A program made the position numbers and the translations under genes. The notes below the pieces were generated by a model that ran no database searches, was not told where the DNA came from, and was given only the letters and a program-made list of their open reading frames with translations. DNA of 64,000 bases from Rickettsiales bacterium (GTDB taxonomy: Bacteria > Pseudomonadota > Alphaproteobacteria > Rickettsiales > SXRF01), in assembly GCA_025464625.1 (NCBI GenBank), contig JAOAUZ010000001.1, forward strand, positions 861,435 to 925,434, in the 5' to 3' direction. This document shows positions 18,188 through 26,045 of the stretch, in pieces; the stretch's first letter is position 1; the number at the start of each line of letters is the position of its first letter.

Positions 18188-18339
18188 CAGAAGAACCAGA
18201 AAAAAAAGGCGGAAGTTGCAAAACAAAATGTTGTGGCACAGGAAGTTGCTCCATGAAATTAAACCCCCTATGCTTTATGATAAAGATTACCATAATGGTA
18301 GCTATTATTGCGTTTGCCGTGCAGTATTTCATGAAATAA
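18184..18339 (+). CDS. 51-residue cysteine-rich single-span membrane peptide
   Basis: A short gene with ATG at 18184 overlapping the doxX stop. The product has five cysteines: C12, C16, C17 and C22 in GGSCKTKCCGTGSC, and C30, followed by one hydrophobic span (ITIMVAIIAFAVQYF) near the C-terminus. It has no cleavable signal; a small N-terminal metal- or redox-active loop facing one side of the membrane is plausible. Tight coupling to doxX and msrB, and the shared SigF promoter, suggest copper or oxidant handling. I know no named family. Confidence 0.7.
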   Translation: MTEEPEKKGGSCKTKCCGTGSCSMKLNPLCFMIKITIMVAIIAFAVQYFMK

Positions 18340-18346
18340 CCATGCC

Positions 18347-18727
18347 ATGCCCAGCGACAAATTGAAAAACAAGCTATCACCACAGGCTTGCAACGTCCTT
18401 TATGAAGAAGGAACTGAGCATCCGTTCAGCAGCCAGCTTAATGATGAAAACCGCACAGGAATTTATGTTTGCGCTGGTTGCGGTGCCGAACTATTTTATT
18501 CTACGCAGAAATATAACAGTGGCACAGGCTGGCCAAGTTTTTTTGATGTAATTGCTGGGCATGTAGAAACTAAAACCGATAAAAAATTATTTTCGCCACG
18601 CGTTGAATATCACTGCGCTAATTGTGGTGGGCATCAAGGACATGTTTTTGAAGATGGCCCTGAGCCAACGGGGCTTCGCTATTGCAATAATGGTGTCGCT
18701 CTTAAGTTTATTCCAAAAGAAACCTGA
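18347..18727 (+). CDS. msrB: Peptide-methionine (R)-S-oxide reductase MsrB
   Basis: Reduces R-methionine sulfoxide in proteins. The 126 residues show the zinc-binding pairs C42/C45 (CAGCG) and C90/C93 (CANCG), the GTGWPSF motif and the catalytic cysteine C113 (LRYCNNGVALKF). No signal peptide is visible, so it should act in the cytoplasm. It begins eight bases after the small cysteine-rich gene and is followed one base later by an exported MsrA. Both belong to the doxX unit under the SigF-type promoter. Confidence 0.95.
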   Translation: MPSDKLKNKLSPQACNVLYEEGTEHPFSSQLNDENRTGIYVCAGCGAELFYSTQKYNSGTGWPSFFDVIAGHVETKTDKKLFSPRVEYHCANCGGHQGHVFEDGPEPTGLRYCNNGVALKFIPKET

Positions 18728-18728
18728 T

Positions 18729-19316
18729 ATGAAAAAATATTTTTTAGTCTCAACATTAATTTTGTTATTCAACATGGGAGCAGCTATGGCAGAAACAGAC
18801 ACTAAAACGGCAATTTTTGCAGGTGGGTGTTTCTGGTGTATGGAGCCACAGTTTGCTGGTATTGCTGGTGTTAACAAAGTTGTTTCTGGTTATACTGGTG
18901 GTCATATTAAAAACCCCACTTATGAGCAAGTATCCACTGGAAAAACAGGGCATTTGGAGGCAATTCAAGTTGTTTATTCCCCTAAGCAGGTAAGTTATAA
19001 TCAACTCTTAGATATCTTCTGGGATAATATAGATCCAATGGATGCAGAAGGTCAGTTTTGCGACAAAGGCTCACAATATCTGGCAGGAATTTTTACTTAT
19101 GATGATGAGCAGAAAAAACTAGCAGAAGAATCAAAAGAAAAAATCAGAAAGAAATTTGGTAAACCTATCGCCACTATCATAAAACCAGCATCAGAATTTT
19201 ATCCAGCGGAAGACTATCATCAGGAGTTTTATATAAAAAGCAAAGACCATTATAAACGTTACAAGAGTGGCTGCGGGCGTGATGAGAGGTTAGAACAACT
19301 AAAAAACAATCCTTAA
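18729..19316 (+). CDS. msrA: Exported peptide-methionine (S)-S-oxide reductase MsrA
   Basis: Reduces S-methionine sulfoxide. I place the start at 18729, one base after the msrB stop, giving 195 residues with a signal peptide (MKKYFLVSTLILLFNMGAAMA, cleaved near residue 21). An earlier in-frame ATG at 18603 lies inside msrB. The active-site motif GGCFWC is at residues 32-37, with YTGGHIKNPTYEQV and YHQEFY also typical. Resolving cysteines C109-like (FCDKGSQY) and the C-terminal SGCG are present. Periplasmic location fits an envelope-stress regulon. Confidence 0.94.
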   Translation: MKKYFLVSTLILLFNMGAAMAETDTKTAIFAGGCFWCMEPQFAGIAGVNKVVSGYTGGHIKNPTYEQVSTGKTGHLEAIQVVYSPKQVSYNQLLDIFWDNIDPMDAEGQFCDKGSQYLAGIFTYDDEQKKLAEESKEKIRKKFGKPIATIIKPASEFYPAEDYHQEFYIKSKDHYKRYKSGCGRDERLEQLKNNP

Positions 19317-19381
19317 TTAATTGTTTGTTAATGTACTTGCAGTAAAATTAGCGAGGTATTTAGTTCTAAAATACGGTAAAT

Positions 19382-20332
19382 ATGCAATCGATACCCCCCC
19401 CTTCAACTCTAGGTTGCAATCGCGTTAATAGTCGCAATGGAGGAGGTTTTACCCTGGTCGAATTGTCGATAGTTCTAGTAATTATAGGACTAATCGTTGG
19501 CGGAGTTCTAGTAGGCAGAGATTTGATAAAAGCTGCAGAAGTTCGTTCTCAAATCAGCCAAATTCAAGAATATCAGGTTGCAGTAAATACCTTCAAAGTA
19601 AAATATGGTTACTTGCCAGGGGATATGCCGAGCACAAGTGCAACAGCCTTTGGGTTTTATAGATCTACAAATCCCAATGACACTGGTTGCACAGATGTGA
19701 GCTGGTCAACTGGTTGCGGTAATGGAAATAATGTAATAGGCGATAATGCCACAGCATTCCAAGCTGGGGAGTCGCATTTATTTTGGCTAGACCTCAGTTT
19801 AGCACAACTAATAAAGAACTCTATAACTACTTATAATTTAGGTCAGACATCTTCTGATATTTATAATTATCTACCACCAGCTAAATTAAACAATCAATAT
19901 GTATATGCTTGGAGTGGAGGAGTGCAGGAAAATAATAGCGTCAATTATCTTACTATATCTGGTGTAACAAGATACTGCTCTGATAATCTATTTGGTTATA
20001 ATACCTGTATAACGACTTCTATAATGCGAGTGGCAGATGCATATAATATAGATCAAAAAATAGATGATGGTCTGCCACAGTCAGGAAAAGTACTCGCCAT
20101 ATATATTGGATATAGCGGAACAACTAAAGGCTGTCTTAGCGGCTCAAATACTCAAGCATTGTGGGTTGGCGCATCAACCACTGGTTGTTGGGGATTACCT
20201 ACAACATCTGCGACAGCGGGCAGTTCTACAACATGTTATGATAACAATAGTACGGCTGGCACCGCGCAAAAATATTCTACAAGTCAAAATGGTGGGGATA
20301 ATTTAAATTGCGCTTTGAGTTTTGCATTTTAG
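19382..20332 (+). CDS. Prepilin-like protein with poly-C tract at its 5' end
   Basis: A 316-residue type IV pilin-like or pseudopilin protein. After a 22-residue leader ending GGG, the prepilin motif [25 protein letters not shown] begins; Gly-Phe cleavage and Glu at +5 are as required. The conserved tail of the helix reads RSQISQIQEYQVAVNTFKVKYGYLPGDMP, shared with the prepilins at 25200 and 41329. The remainder is a secreted, cysteine-containing domain of unknown fold. A run of eight C bases sits at codons 5-7, so slippage would shift the frame. No pilus assembly genes are nearby. Confidence 0.85.
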   Translation: MQSIPPPSTLGCNRVNSRNGGGFTLVELSIVLVIIGLIVGGVLVGRDLIKAAEVRSQISQIQEYQVAVNTFKVKYGYLPGDMPSTSATAFGFYRSTNPNDTGCTDVSWSTGCGNGNNVIGDNATAFQAGESHLFWLDLSLAQLIKNSITTYNLGQTSSDIYNYLPPAKLNNQYVYAWSGGVQENNSVNYLTISGVTRYCSDNLFGYNTCITTSIMRVADAYNIDQKIDDGLPQSGKVLAIYIGYSGTTKGCLSGSNTQALWVGASTTGCWGLPTTSATAGSSTTCYDNNSTAGTAQKYSTSQNGGDNLNCALSFAF

Positions 20333-20342
20333 AAGTAAAATT

Positions 20343-21524
20343 CTATCGCGTAATTTTAGTAAACCATAAGCGTAACCAGCCAAAGATTATGGCAAGCAAC
20401 GTTCCCGCAATTACCCCCAGTTTCACCTGATTTTGCATTAGTACATCGTCAAAGGCGAGAATCCCAATAAACAAGCTCATGGTAAAACCAATACCCGCGA
20501 CGATTGAAACACCGTGAATCTGCCGCCAGCTGGCACCTTCTGGTAAGTTTGCAATGCCTGATTTTACCAGCAGCCAAGTTGTGCCAAATATCCCAACCTG
20601 CTTTCCAATGAATAACCCAAGGGCGACACCAAGTGATAATGGTTCTAATATTGAGTTAAAACTCATCCCACCCAAATTTATTCCTGCTGCTGTAAAGGCG
20701 AATATCGGCAGGATAAAGAAATTAACCCACGGGTGCAGAATATGCATACATCTGTTAATCGGAGAATTTGATTCATTTTTTGGATTCCGCAAAGGTATCG
20801 CCATCCCCACCAATACACCGCCTATAGTGGTATGAATTCCGCTATAATGCAGACAAAACCACAAAACAATACCAACCATGATATATGGTGATATAGCCAT
20901 CACCCGCATCTTGTTGAGTATAAATAAAACTCCTATTACCACCAACGACAGTAGCAAAGGTACAAATGCCAATTTCCCGCTATAAAATAACGCAATAACC
21001 AGAATCGCACCCAAATCATCAAATATCGCGATAGCTAGAAGAAAAATTTTAAGCGCGGGCGGAATATGTTTTCCTGCCAATGTCAAAATACAAATGGCAA
21101 AGGCAATATCTGTGGCGGAAGGAATCGCCCAACCATTCCAATTTTGTGGCATACCGTGATTAATCAGTAGAAAAATGGCTGCGGGTGCTATCATACCACC
21201 AATTGCTGCAAGTAAGGGCAATAAAATCTGTTTTTTATCGGATAAAAAACCATCAAGCATTTCGCGTTTTAATTCCATCCCCACCAATAGGAAAAAAAAC
21301 ACCATCAAAACGTCTTTTACCAAATGATTAAGCGGTGCCGTAACGGTCTTTTCACCGAAATTAAAACTAATTGGTGTACCCACAAAAGATTCATACCACT
21401 GCGCAGTGATTCCGTTGGCGACTATCAGCGCGAGCAACGCTGTAACAATCATCAGGATGCCACCACTTGCTTCTGTCTTGAAAAACTTTTCAAGCCTTCG
21501 TATCAGTGAATTTTTATTACGCAT
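20343..21524 (-). CDS. nhaA: Na+/H+ antiporter NhaA
   Basis: Inner-membrane antiporter that exports sodium in exchange for protons, important at alkaline pH or high salt. Length 393 and about twelve membrane helices match the family. The unwound-helix motif ATDIAFA and the essential aspartate pair in AIFDDLGAI are present, as is the N-terminal helix before FFFLLVGMELKREMLDG. Its start lies ten bases from the motB stop, so it may be at the end of a motA-motB-nhaA transcript. Confidence 0.96.
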   Translation of the reverse strand: MRNKNSLIRRLEKFFKTEASGGILMIVTALLALIVANGITAQWYESFVGTPISFNFGEKTVTAPLNHLVKDVLMVFFFLLVGMELKREMLDGFLSDKKQILLPLLAAIGGMIAPAAIFLLINHGMPQNWNGWAIPSATDIAFAICILTLAGKHIPPALKIFLLAIAIFDDLGAILVIALFYSGKLAFVPLLLSLVVIGVLFILNKMRVMAISPYIMVGIVLWFCLHYSGIHTTIGGVLVGMAIPLRNPKNESNSPINRCMHILHPWVNFFILPIFAFTAAGINLGGMSFNSILEPLSLGVALGLFIGKQVGIFGTTWLLVKSGIANLPEGASWRQIHGVSIVAGIGFTMSLFIGILAFDDVLMQNQVKLGVIAGTLLAIIFGWLRLWFTKITR

Positions 21525-21534
21525 GATATTTATC

Positions 21535-22260
21535 TCAAAAAATGCGAGATTCTCTAGGAATAGCTGTTTCTACCCTGATAACCACACGCTGATTGCGGAT
21601 ACGATTTTTATCTATTGGTTTGCCAAAACCATCAACATTAGGAACAATCGGAGCATTCCCAGCATAGCTGGTTATACGCAACCGCTTAGAATCAATCCCA
21701 CCAGCGATCAGAAGGCTGGCGATGCGCGCTGTCTGCATTGAAGATAGCTCCCATTTATTGGCGAATATACTATTCTCCAGCGGTTTGTCATCGGTGTAAC
21801 CTTCAATCTCAAGTTTTGAATTTTCGGGGATGTTATTTTTTATAGAACGCACCAAGGATTTGATAAATGGGATTTGTTCTTCGCGTATGTCCGCAGAACT
21901 ATCCTCAAAAATAAACGGCACTGATATATCCAGCCACATACCATGTTTGTTTTTTTCAACCGCTATATCTTCATCGGCACTGTTACTGATAATAATACCA
22001 GAAACTGAGCGATAGGCTTCATCATATGTAGTGTTCACCGATAGTAACCCGCTATGGTCAGATATATAATATGGATGCTCTGGCTCGCCACGCGGAGCAT
22101 CTGGGTTGGTATTGTTTTTATTCATGGCGACTGGAATAGCTATCACAACCACTATGAACAACAATGTAATCATGTCAGCATAACTTATCAGCCACGCATC
22201 AATATGGTCAGCCTGCCCTCTAACATGTTTTTGCAGAAATGTGCGTGGTCTTCTTCTCAT
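21535..22260 (-). CDS. motB: MotB-like stator protein with OmpA domain
   Basis: Stator subunit anchoring the ion channel to peptidoglycan. From the ATG at 22260 it has 241 residues: basic N-terminus, one membrane helix containing the proton-binding aspartate D29 (AWLISYADMITLLF), and a C-terminal OmpA-like domain (LEIEGYTDDKPL, NKWELSSMQTARI, RIRNQRVVIRVE). The open frame extends to 22422, but that part lies in a repeat element and lacks family sequence. The ribosome-binding site falls inside the inverted end of that element. The ATG directly abuts it. Confidence 0.88.
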   Translation of the reverse strand: MRRRPRTFLQKHVRGQADHIDAWLISYADMITLLFIVVVIAIPVAMNKNNTNPDAPRGEPEHPYYISDHSGLLSVNTTYDEAYRSVSGIIISNSADEDIAVEKNKHGMWLDISVPFIFEDSSADIREEQIPFIKSLVRSIKNNIPENSKLEIEGYTDDKPLENSIFANKWELSSMQTARIASLLIAGGIDSKRLRITSYAGNAPIVPNVDGFGKPIDKNRIRNQRVVIRVETAIPRESRIF

Positions 22261-22532
22261 AGAACCTATCCCAGTAATATTTTTGTGTTGCGTTGCTGCC
22301 AAAAAGGGCGGAATAATAGGAAAACCTCGCACGCCTGTAGCGGTTCTACAGGCAAGAGGTTTGACAAAGTAGTACGCGTTTTTTGGCACAACCCGAAGGG
22401 ACAGGATAATTTTTGCGAACAACTGCGTCGCAAGGCTTGACCGTAGCCACGGCTACGCTCTGCGCCTTGCTTCTTGTATTTCATCAAAAATTCTCTCTGT
22501 CGCATCATAATAATATTACTGGGATAGGTTCT
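22261..22532. mobile_element. 272-bp element with 21-bp perfect terminal inverted repeats
   Basis: The bases at 22261-22281 (beginning AGAACCTATCCC) and 22512-22532 (ending GGGATAGGTTCT) are perfect inverted copies, 21 bp each. Internal hairpins are GCCTGTAG/CTACAGGC (22333-22353) and a longer one at 22430-22470. No credible protein is encoded. It separates motA from motB exactly and supplies the motB upstream bases. It resembles a MITE, although no target-site duplication is obvious. Confidence 0.65.
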
Positions 22533-22534
22533 GA

Positions 22535-23383
22535 CTATACGTTACTTTCAGCCATTGCTGTTTGATAGCGTGACGACAGATGAACTTTATCATCAAAATT
22601 GATATGTCGCGAAGGTTGCAGAAAGCTGTTCAGCTTATCCTGCATATAGAATGGGCGTTGCTTTTCGGAAAGAAGGGCAAAACCTTCACTCATCATGCAA
22701 TTATGGAAGAAAATATCTTCTTCTTTTTTTAGTAATTTATCAGCAGCAGGCAGACACACCAAACGCGCCAATAAAAGCCCATAGAGCGTGGCTAACATAG
22801 CTACCGAAAGCCCGCCACTTATGCTCGCCATATCAGTACCAACACTGTTTAGAATAACCATCATCCCAATCAATGTTCCAACCATGCCGAAAGCTGGTGC
22901 GGTTGCCGCCATGTTGCGCAGAACTGTAACAGGCGCGCAACGCCTTTCAAACTCAGCATCAACAACATTATGCATCATCTCCCGCACCTTATCAGCAGGA
23001 TAAGCGGTGAGAACTAAATCCATGCCATAGCGCAGGAGAGGATCAGTTATTTTATCAGCGGTCGCCTTCTCCAAACCTATGAAATCATCCGCCTGCAAAA
23101 TATATGACCACTGAATGAGTTGCGAAATATCACGGCGCAATGCATCTTTTGTTATTTCTGGTTTTTCCAACGTGTTCCTGATGGTTCTAAATGCTTGCAA
23201 CACATCTTCTTTGTGCGAACTCATAAAGGCATTCACCACAGTTCCGCCAATTACTATAATCAAGCCTTCAACACTGAGAAAATAATGATAATTCACCACG
23301 CCAAATGCGGTCAGACCAGCGACAACCGTTCCTACTGCAAGAATCACCGCTGCCAATGTATATTTTGATTTAATTTTAGGCAT
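22535..23383 (-). CDS. motA: MotA-like stator protein
   Basis: A 282-residue inner-membrane protein of the MotA/TolQ/ExbB family. Two N-terminal membrane segments (YTLAAVILAVGTVVAGLTAFG; VEGLIIVIGGTVVNAF) precede a cytoplasmic domain, and two C-terminal ones contain AFGMVGTLIGMMVIL and the GLSVAMLATLYGLLLARL core. Four segments and the large cytoplasmic loop favour MotA over TolQ. With MotB it forms the proton- or sodium-driven flagellar stator. Few other flagellar genes are in the window. Confidence 0.88.
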   Translation of the reverse strand: MPKIKSKYTLAAVILAVGTVVAGLTAFGVVNYHYFLSVEGLIIVIGGTVVNAFMSSHKEDVLQAFRTIRNTLEKPEITKDALRRDISQLIQWSYILQADDFIGLEKATADKITDPLLRYGMDLVLTAYPADKVREMMHNVVDAEFERRCAPVTVLRNMAATAPAFGMVGTLIGMMVILNSVGTDMASISGGLSVAMLATLYGLLLARLVCLPAADKLLKKEEDIFFHNCMMSEGFALLSEKQRPFYMQDKLNSFLQPSRHINFDDKVHLSSRYQTAMAESNV

Positions 23384-23477
23384 CTGCTCTCCCCAACAAA
23401 AATATAAAATATAATTTTGCCAAGGTTACTACTTTTACCCGCGAAGTCTAATAATTATATGATGAAAATAATTTACA

Positions 23478-23674
23478 AAAATAAATGGTGATTCTTAAGC
23501 TGGAATGACAAACGACCTGCTGGTCATTTGCCCTTCGGGTCTCTCCCCCGCAATAAATGCGGGGTCGATTTCCAAATCGTCTTGCTGACGATTTGTCGAA
23601 CTACGTTCTCATCCCACACTATCATTATTTATTTAGAACTTAGCATTTCATGCTATTTCTAAATAAATGGTGAT
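23478..23674. repeat. Nested palindromic element bounded by 14-bp direct repeats at tRNA-Lys
   Basis: The gap between motA and tRNA-Lys holds no gene. AAATAAATGGTGAT occurs at 23478-23491 and again at 23661-23674, where it includes the last seven bases of the tRNA. Between the copies are hairpins GACC-GGTC (23513-23524), CCCGCA-TGCGGG (near 23546-23562), CAAATCGTC-GACGATTTG (23572-23594) and AGCAT-ATGCT (23642-23654). This looks like insertion at a tRNA 3' end with duplication. Confidence 0.55.
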
Positions 23675-23743
23675 CTGGGCGGGAATCGAACCCGCGACAA
23701 CCTGATTAAAAGTCAGGTGCTCTACCGACTGAGCTACCAGATC
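23668..23743 (-). tRNA. tRNA-Lys (anticodon TTT)
   Basis: A 76-base tRNA with encoded CCA. The acceptor arms GATCTGG and CCAGATC pair perfectly, the discriminator is A, the D-arm contains AGCTCAGTCGGTAGAGC, and the anticodon loop CTTTTAA gives TTT. The T-arm is GCGGGTTCGATTCCCGC. It reads AAA and AAG lysine codons. It is intact despite the repeat touching its 3' end. Confidence 0.97.
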
Positions 23744-23859
23744 ATGCAAAAAAGCATTAAGAAGTTGGGAACAATAAGGTTTTATGGGGTATTGTCAACT
23801 ATTTAGGATAAGGAAAAATCATTTTTTATAATTTTTCTTATATTTCGCCAGTCTTACCC

Positions 23860-24129
23860 TTATTTTTTAAGCAGTTCCTGCGCAGCAATCGCCGCCACAT
23901 CTTCAACTTTGCTACCCTTTTCCTTGGCAATCCGCTCATATTCAGCTTTGCGCTTGGCATTCACATCAGCAACCAGCGCGTCAACCTCTGGCGATGGCTT
24001 TGCTGCCTTGATATATCCTGTTACCTGTTCAACAACCGCGCCACTGCTACGCGCTGATTGCAAATCCAGCGCAAATGCTGGACTAGCAACCAATATTGCG
24101 GCTAAACTTAATGTAATTAGTGATTTCAT
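23860..24129 (-). CDS. ydbL: YdbL-family exported protein (DUF1318)
   Basis: An 89-residue periplasmic protein with signal peptide MKSLITLSLAAILVASPAFA. The mature part matches YdbL/DUF1318: LQSARSSGAVVEQVTGYIKA, then VDALVADVNAKRKAEYERIAKEKG and a final VAAIAAQELLKK helix. In E. coli YdbL modulates the YdbH-YnbE complex, which moves phospholipid between inner and outer membranes. It lies eleven bases after the ynbE-like gene. Confidence 0.88.
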   Translation of the reverse strand: MKSLITLSLAAILVASPAFALDLQSARSSGAVVEQVTGYIKAAKPSPEVDALVADVNAKRKAEYERIAKEKGSKVEDVAAIAAQELLKK

Positions 24130-24140
24130 AATATTATCTC

Positions 24141-24314
24141 CTAGAAAATGTCTTTATTCTTAGCAATCGCCTGCTTCACGTCTTTCTGGATTTCCAGTTT
24201 TATATTGACGTTCAGGTTGATTTCAATCGGCTTGTCTGGCGCTTCCACCTTCACCGTTGGCTGACAGGCAGCAAGCAATGGGATAATAAAAACTACATAA
24301 GAATTCTTTGACAT
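24141..24314 (-). CDS. ynbE: YnbE-like outer-membrane lipoprotein
   Basis: A 57-residue lipoprotein. It has a short signal sequence with lipobox LLAAC (Cys17), followed by QPTVKVEAPDKPIEINLNVNI, the hallmark of YnbE. In E. coli YnbE is the outer-membrane partner that pairs by beta-strand addition with the end of YdbH. Here it lies between ydbH-like and ydbL-like genes in the same order as in E. coli. The lipobox alternative to a Sec-only signal is clear. Confidence 0.88.
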   Translation of the reverse strand: MSKNSYVVFIIPLLAACQPTVKVEAPDKPIEINLNVNIKLEIQKDVKQAIAKNKDIF

Positions 24315-24321
24315 ATTACAC

Positions 24322-25092
24322 CTATTTTAATATATTTAAGCTCTGTGTTATCATCTCTATCACATCTCCTGTCAGATGCACATTCAATTTTACGCTACGT
24401 CCATTATATACATCAGGATTATTACCCTCAAGTGACAGCAACATTGCTAATTGTTTAGAATCGGCACTTTCGATTCCCATTGAGAATGAAGAATAATGAA
24501 AATCTTTGAGAACATCACGCAATAATGCCACCTGCTGCGCATCACTGGGAATTACGTCTGGAGAAATTTTAAGAGTGCCAGCTTTCTCTGCCCTTAAATC
24601 ACCTTTTTTAACCGTAAATGTACCATCACGATTAATAACAACAGGTAGCGCGCCAGAAACAACCCCTGTGGCACTAGCTCGGTTGCTGGTGGCTGCAGAA
24701 AGCAGCGAGTTTAATGATACCTGTTGAACTTTTAGTGTGAAAGAAATCGGTGCGTCGGAGTATAAAGGAACTGATATATTTGGCGTTGATAGCACACCAT
24801 CATTCCATAGTATTTTTGATTCACCTATGTCTACACTGGCTTTTTCTTTATTAAACAATAATTCTGCAGGTTTGTATTTAATGGAAAGAATGGGCAGTTT
24901 GAAATCACCATAAGTAATATCCCGAAAAATAATTTCCTGAAAACCAACTGACTCGATGTTAAATTCAAGTTGTGCCATTCCACGCGCCACAAGCTCATTT
25001 TTAAGCCGTGATTCCAGAAAATTTTTCCATGACAAAGAGTAAGTCAGTAGAAATAAAGATATAATTCCAACAAATATCCATTTACGATACAT
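24322..25092 (-). CDS. ydbH: Short YdbH-like inner-membrane anchored protein
   Basis: A 256-residue protein with one N-terminal membrane anchor (WIFVGIISLFLLTYSLSW) and the rest periplasmic, beta-rich. The C-terminus NPDVYNGRSVKLNVHLTGDV corresponds to the conserved end of YdbH that contacts YnbE. E. coli YdbH is about 880 residues and forms a long lipid-conducting groove like TamB, so this one lacks most of the groove. The frame is intact, with ynbE and ydbL following, so the short form is probably real and not a remnant. Confidence 0.75.
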   Translation of the reverse strand: MYRKWIFVGIISLFLLTYSLSWKNFLESRLKNELVARGMAQLEFNIESVGFQEIIFRDITYGDFKLPILSIKYKPAELLFNKEKASVDIGESKILWNDGVLSTPNISVPLYSDAPISFTLKVQQVSLNSLLSAATSNRASATGVVSGALPVVINRDGTFTVKKGDLRAEKAGTLKISPDVIPSDAQQVALLRDVLKDFHYSSFSMGIESADSKQLAMLLSLEGNNPDVYNGRSVKLNVHLTGDVIEMITQSLNILK

Positions 25093-25199
25093 TTTTTCTA
25101 CCTGTTAATAATATGTAATACCATGATACATATTATTTGAATGAATGGTTAAAGCACTATAACTTGGCTGCTTCAAAGTTCGATTATATAACTAACATA

Positions 25200-26045
25200 A
25201 TGATAATATATAAACATAAAAAATCTGCTTTTACATTAATTGAATTATCGATTGTTTTAGTAATAATAGGATTAATTGTTGGCGGAATAATGGTGGGGCA
25301 AAGTTTAATAGAATCTGGAAGAATTCGCGCGCAGATGACCCAGATTTCTGATATTGAAACCCAGATGAATACTTTTAAATTAAAATATGATTGCCTGCCT
25401 GGGGATTGCTCAAGTGCCACTTCTATTTTTGGCACTACTTTTGGTACAAATACTGTTCGTGACGGTGATAATGATGGTATTATACGCGGCACATATGCTT
25501 ATGGTGTTCCATACGGAGCAGGTGAATGTATCCAACCAGATGCTACTGGTGAGGTTTCACAGCTTTTGCTGCAATTAAGAGCCGCAAATCTTGGAAATTA
25601 CACTGCCAACGGTGTATTAAATGGCGGCAATGCTACCGTTGGTAATGAATACACTGCTACGGCATATGATAAGAAAACTGGTCTTCTGGTAAGTTGCTTA
25701 GCTAGTACGGCACACCCAACCTACATGCCAGCGTTCTTCCGTACAGGAAATATCATTGTAATAGGTTTTGGTTCAGCAACTATAGGTCGAATTGGTTATG
25801 GTCTTGGAACTTACGGTAAGTATTTTTGGGGAACATATGGATATTATTCTGCCGTTCTTTTTATACAACCAATTGGCATTCCTGCTGACGTAGTCCGCCA
25901 GATTGATGATAAAATAGATGATGGAAAACCCAGCAGTGGCAAATTTGGTATTATAGACGGTGATGTATCCTGCACTACTAACGCTACTGTCTATCCCAAC
26001 CCAAGCACTTATTGCCGTGCAACGGCAGGAAAAAGGATTAACTAA
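25200..26045 (+). CDS. Prepilin-like protein
   Basis: Type IV pilin-like protein, 281 residues from the ATG at 25200; the upstream start at 25137 would add 21 residues before the normal short basic leader [10 protein letters not shown]. The prepilin motif [19 protein letters not shown] follows with Glu at +5, though the residue before cleavage is Ala rather than Gly. The helix end [24 protein letters not shown] matches the other two prepilins here. The secreted domain is glycine/tyrosine-rich and contains several cysteines. Its end overlaps the convergent tgt gene by four bases. Confidence 0.83.
   Translation: MIIYKHKKSAFTLIELSIVLVIIGLIVGGIMVGQSLIESGRIRAQMTQISDIETQMNTFKLKYDCLPGDCSSATSIFGTTFGTNTVRDGDNDGIIRGTYAYGVPYGAGECIQPDATGEVSQLLLQLRAANLGNYTANGVLNGGNATVGNEYTATAYDKKTGLLVSCLASTAHPTYMPAFFRTGNIIVIGFGSATIGRIGYGLGTYGKYFWGTYGYYSAVLFIQPIGIPADVVRQIDDKIDDGKPSSGKFGIIDGDVSCTTNATVYPNPSTYCRATAGKRIN

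Noticed and set aside
22261..22422. Longer MotB form starting at 22422
   Set aside because: The extra 54 residues come entirely from the repeat element and have no counterpart in MotB proteins.
22266..22508. 80-codon frame inside the motA/motB element
   Set aside because: It runs across the element's hairpins and has no family-like sequence; the element seems non-coding.
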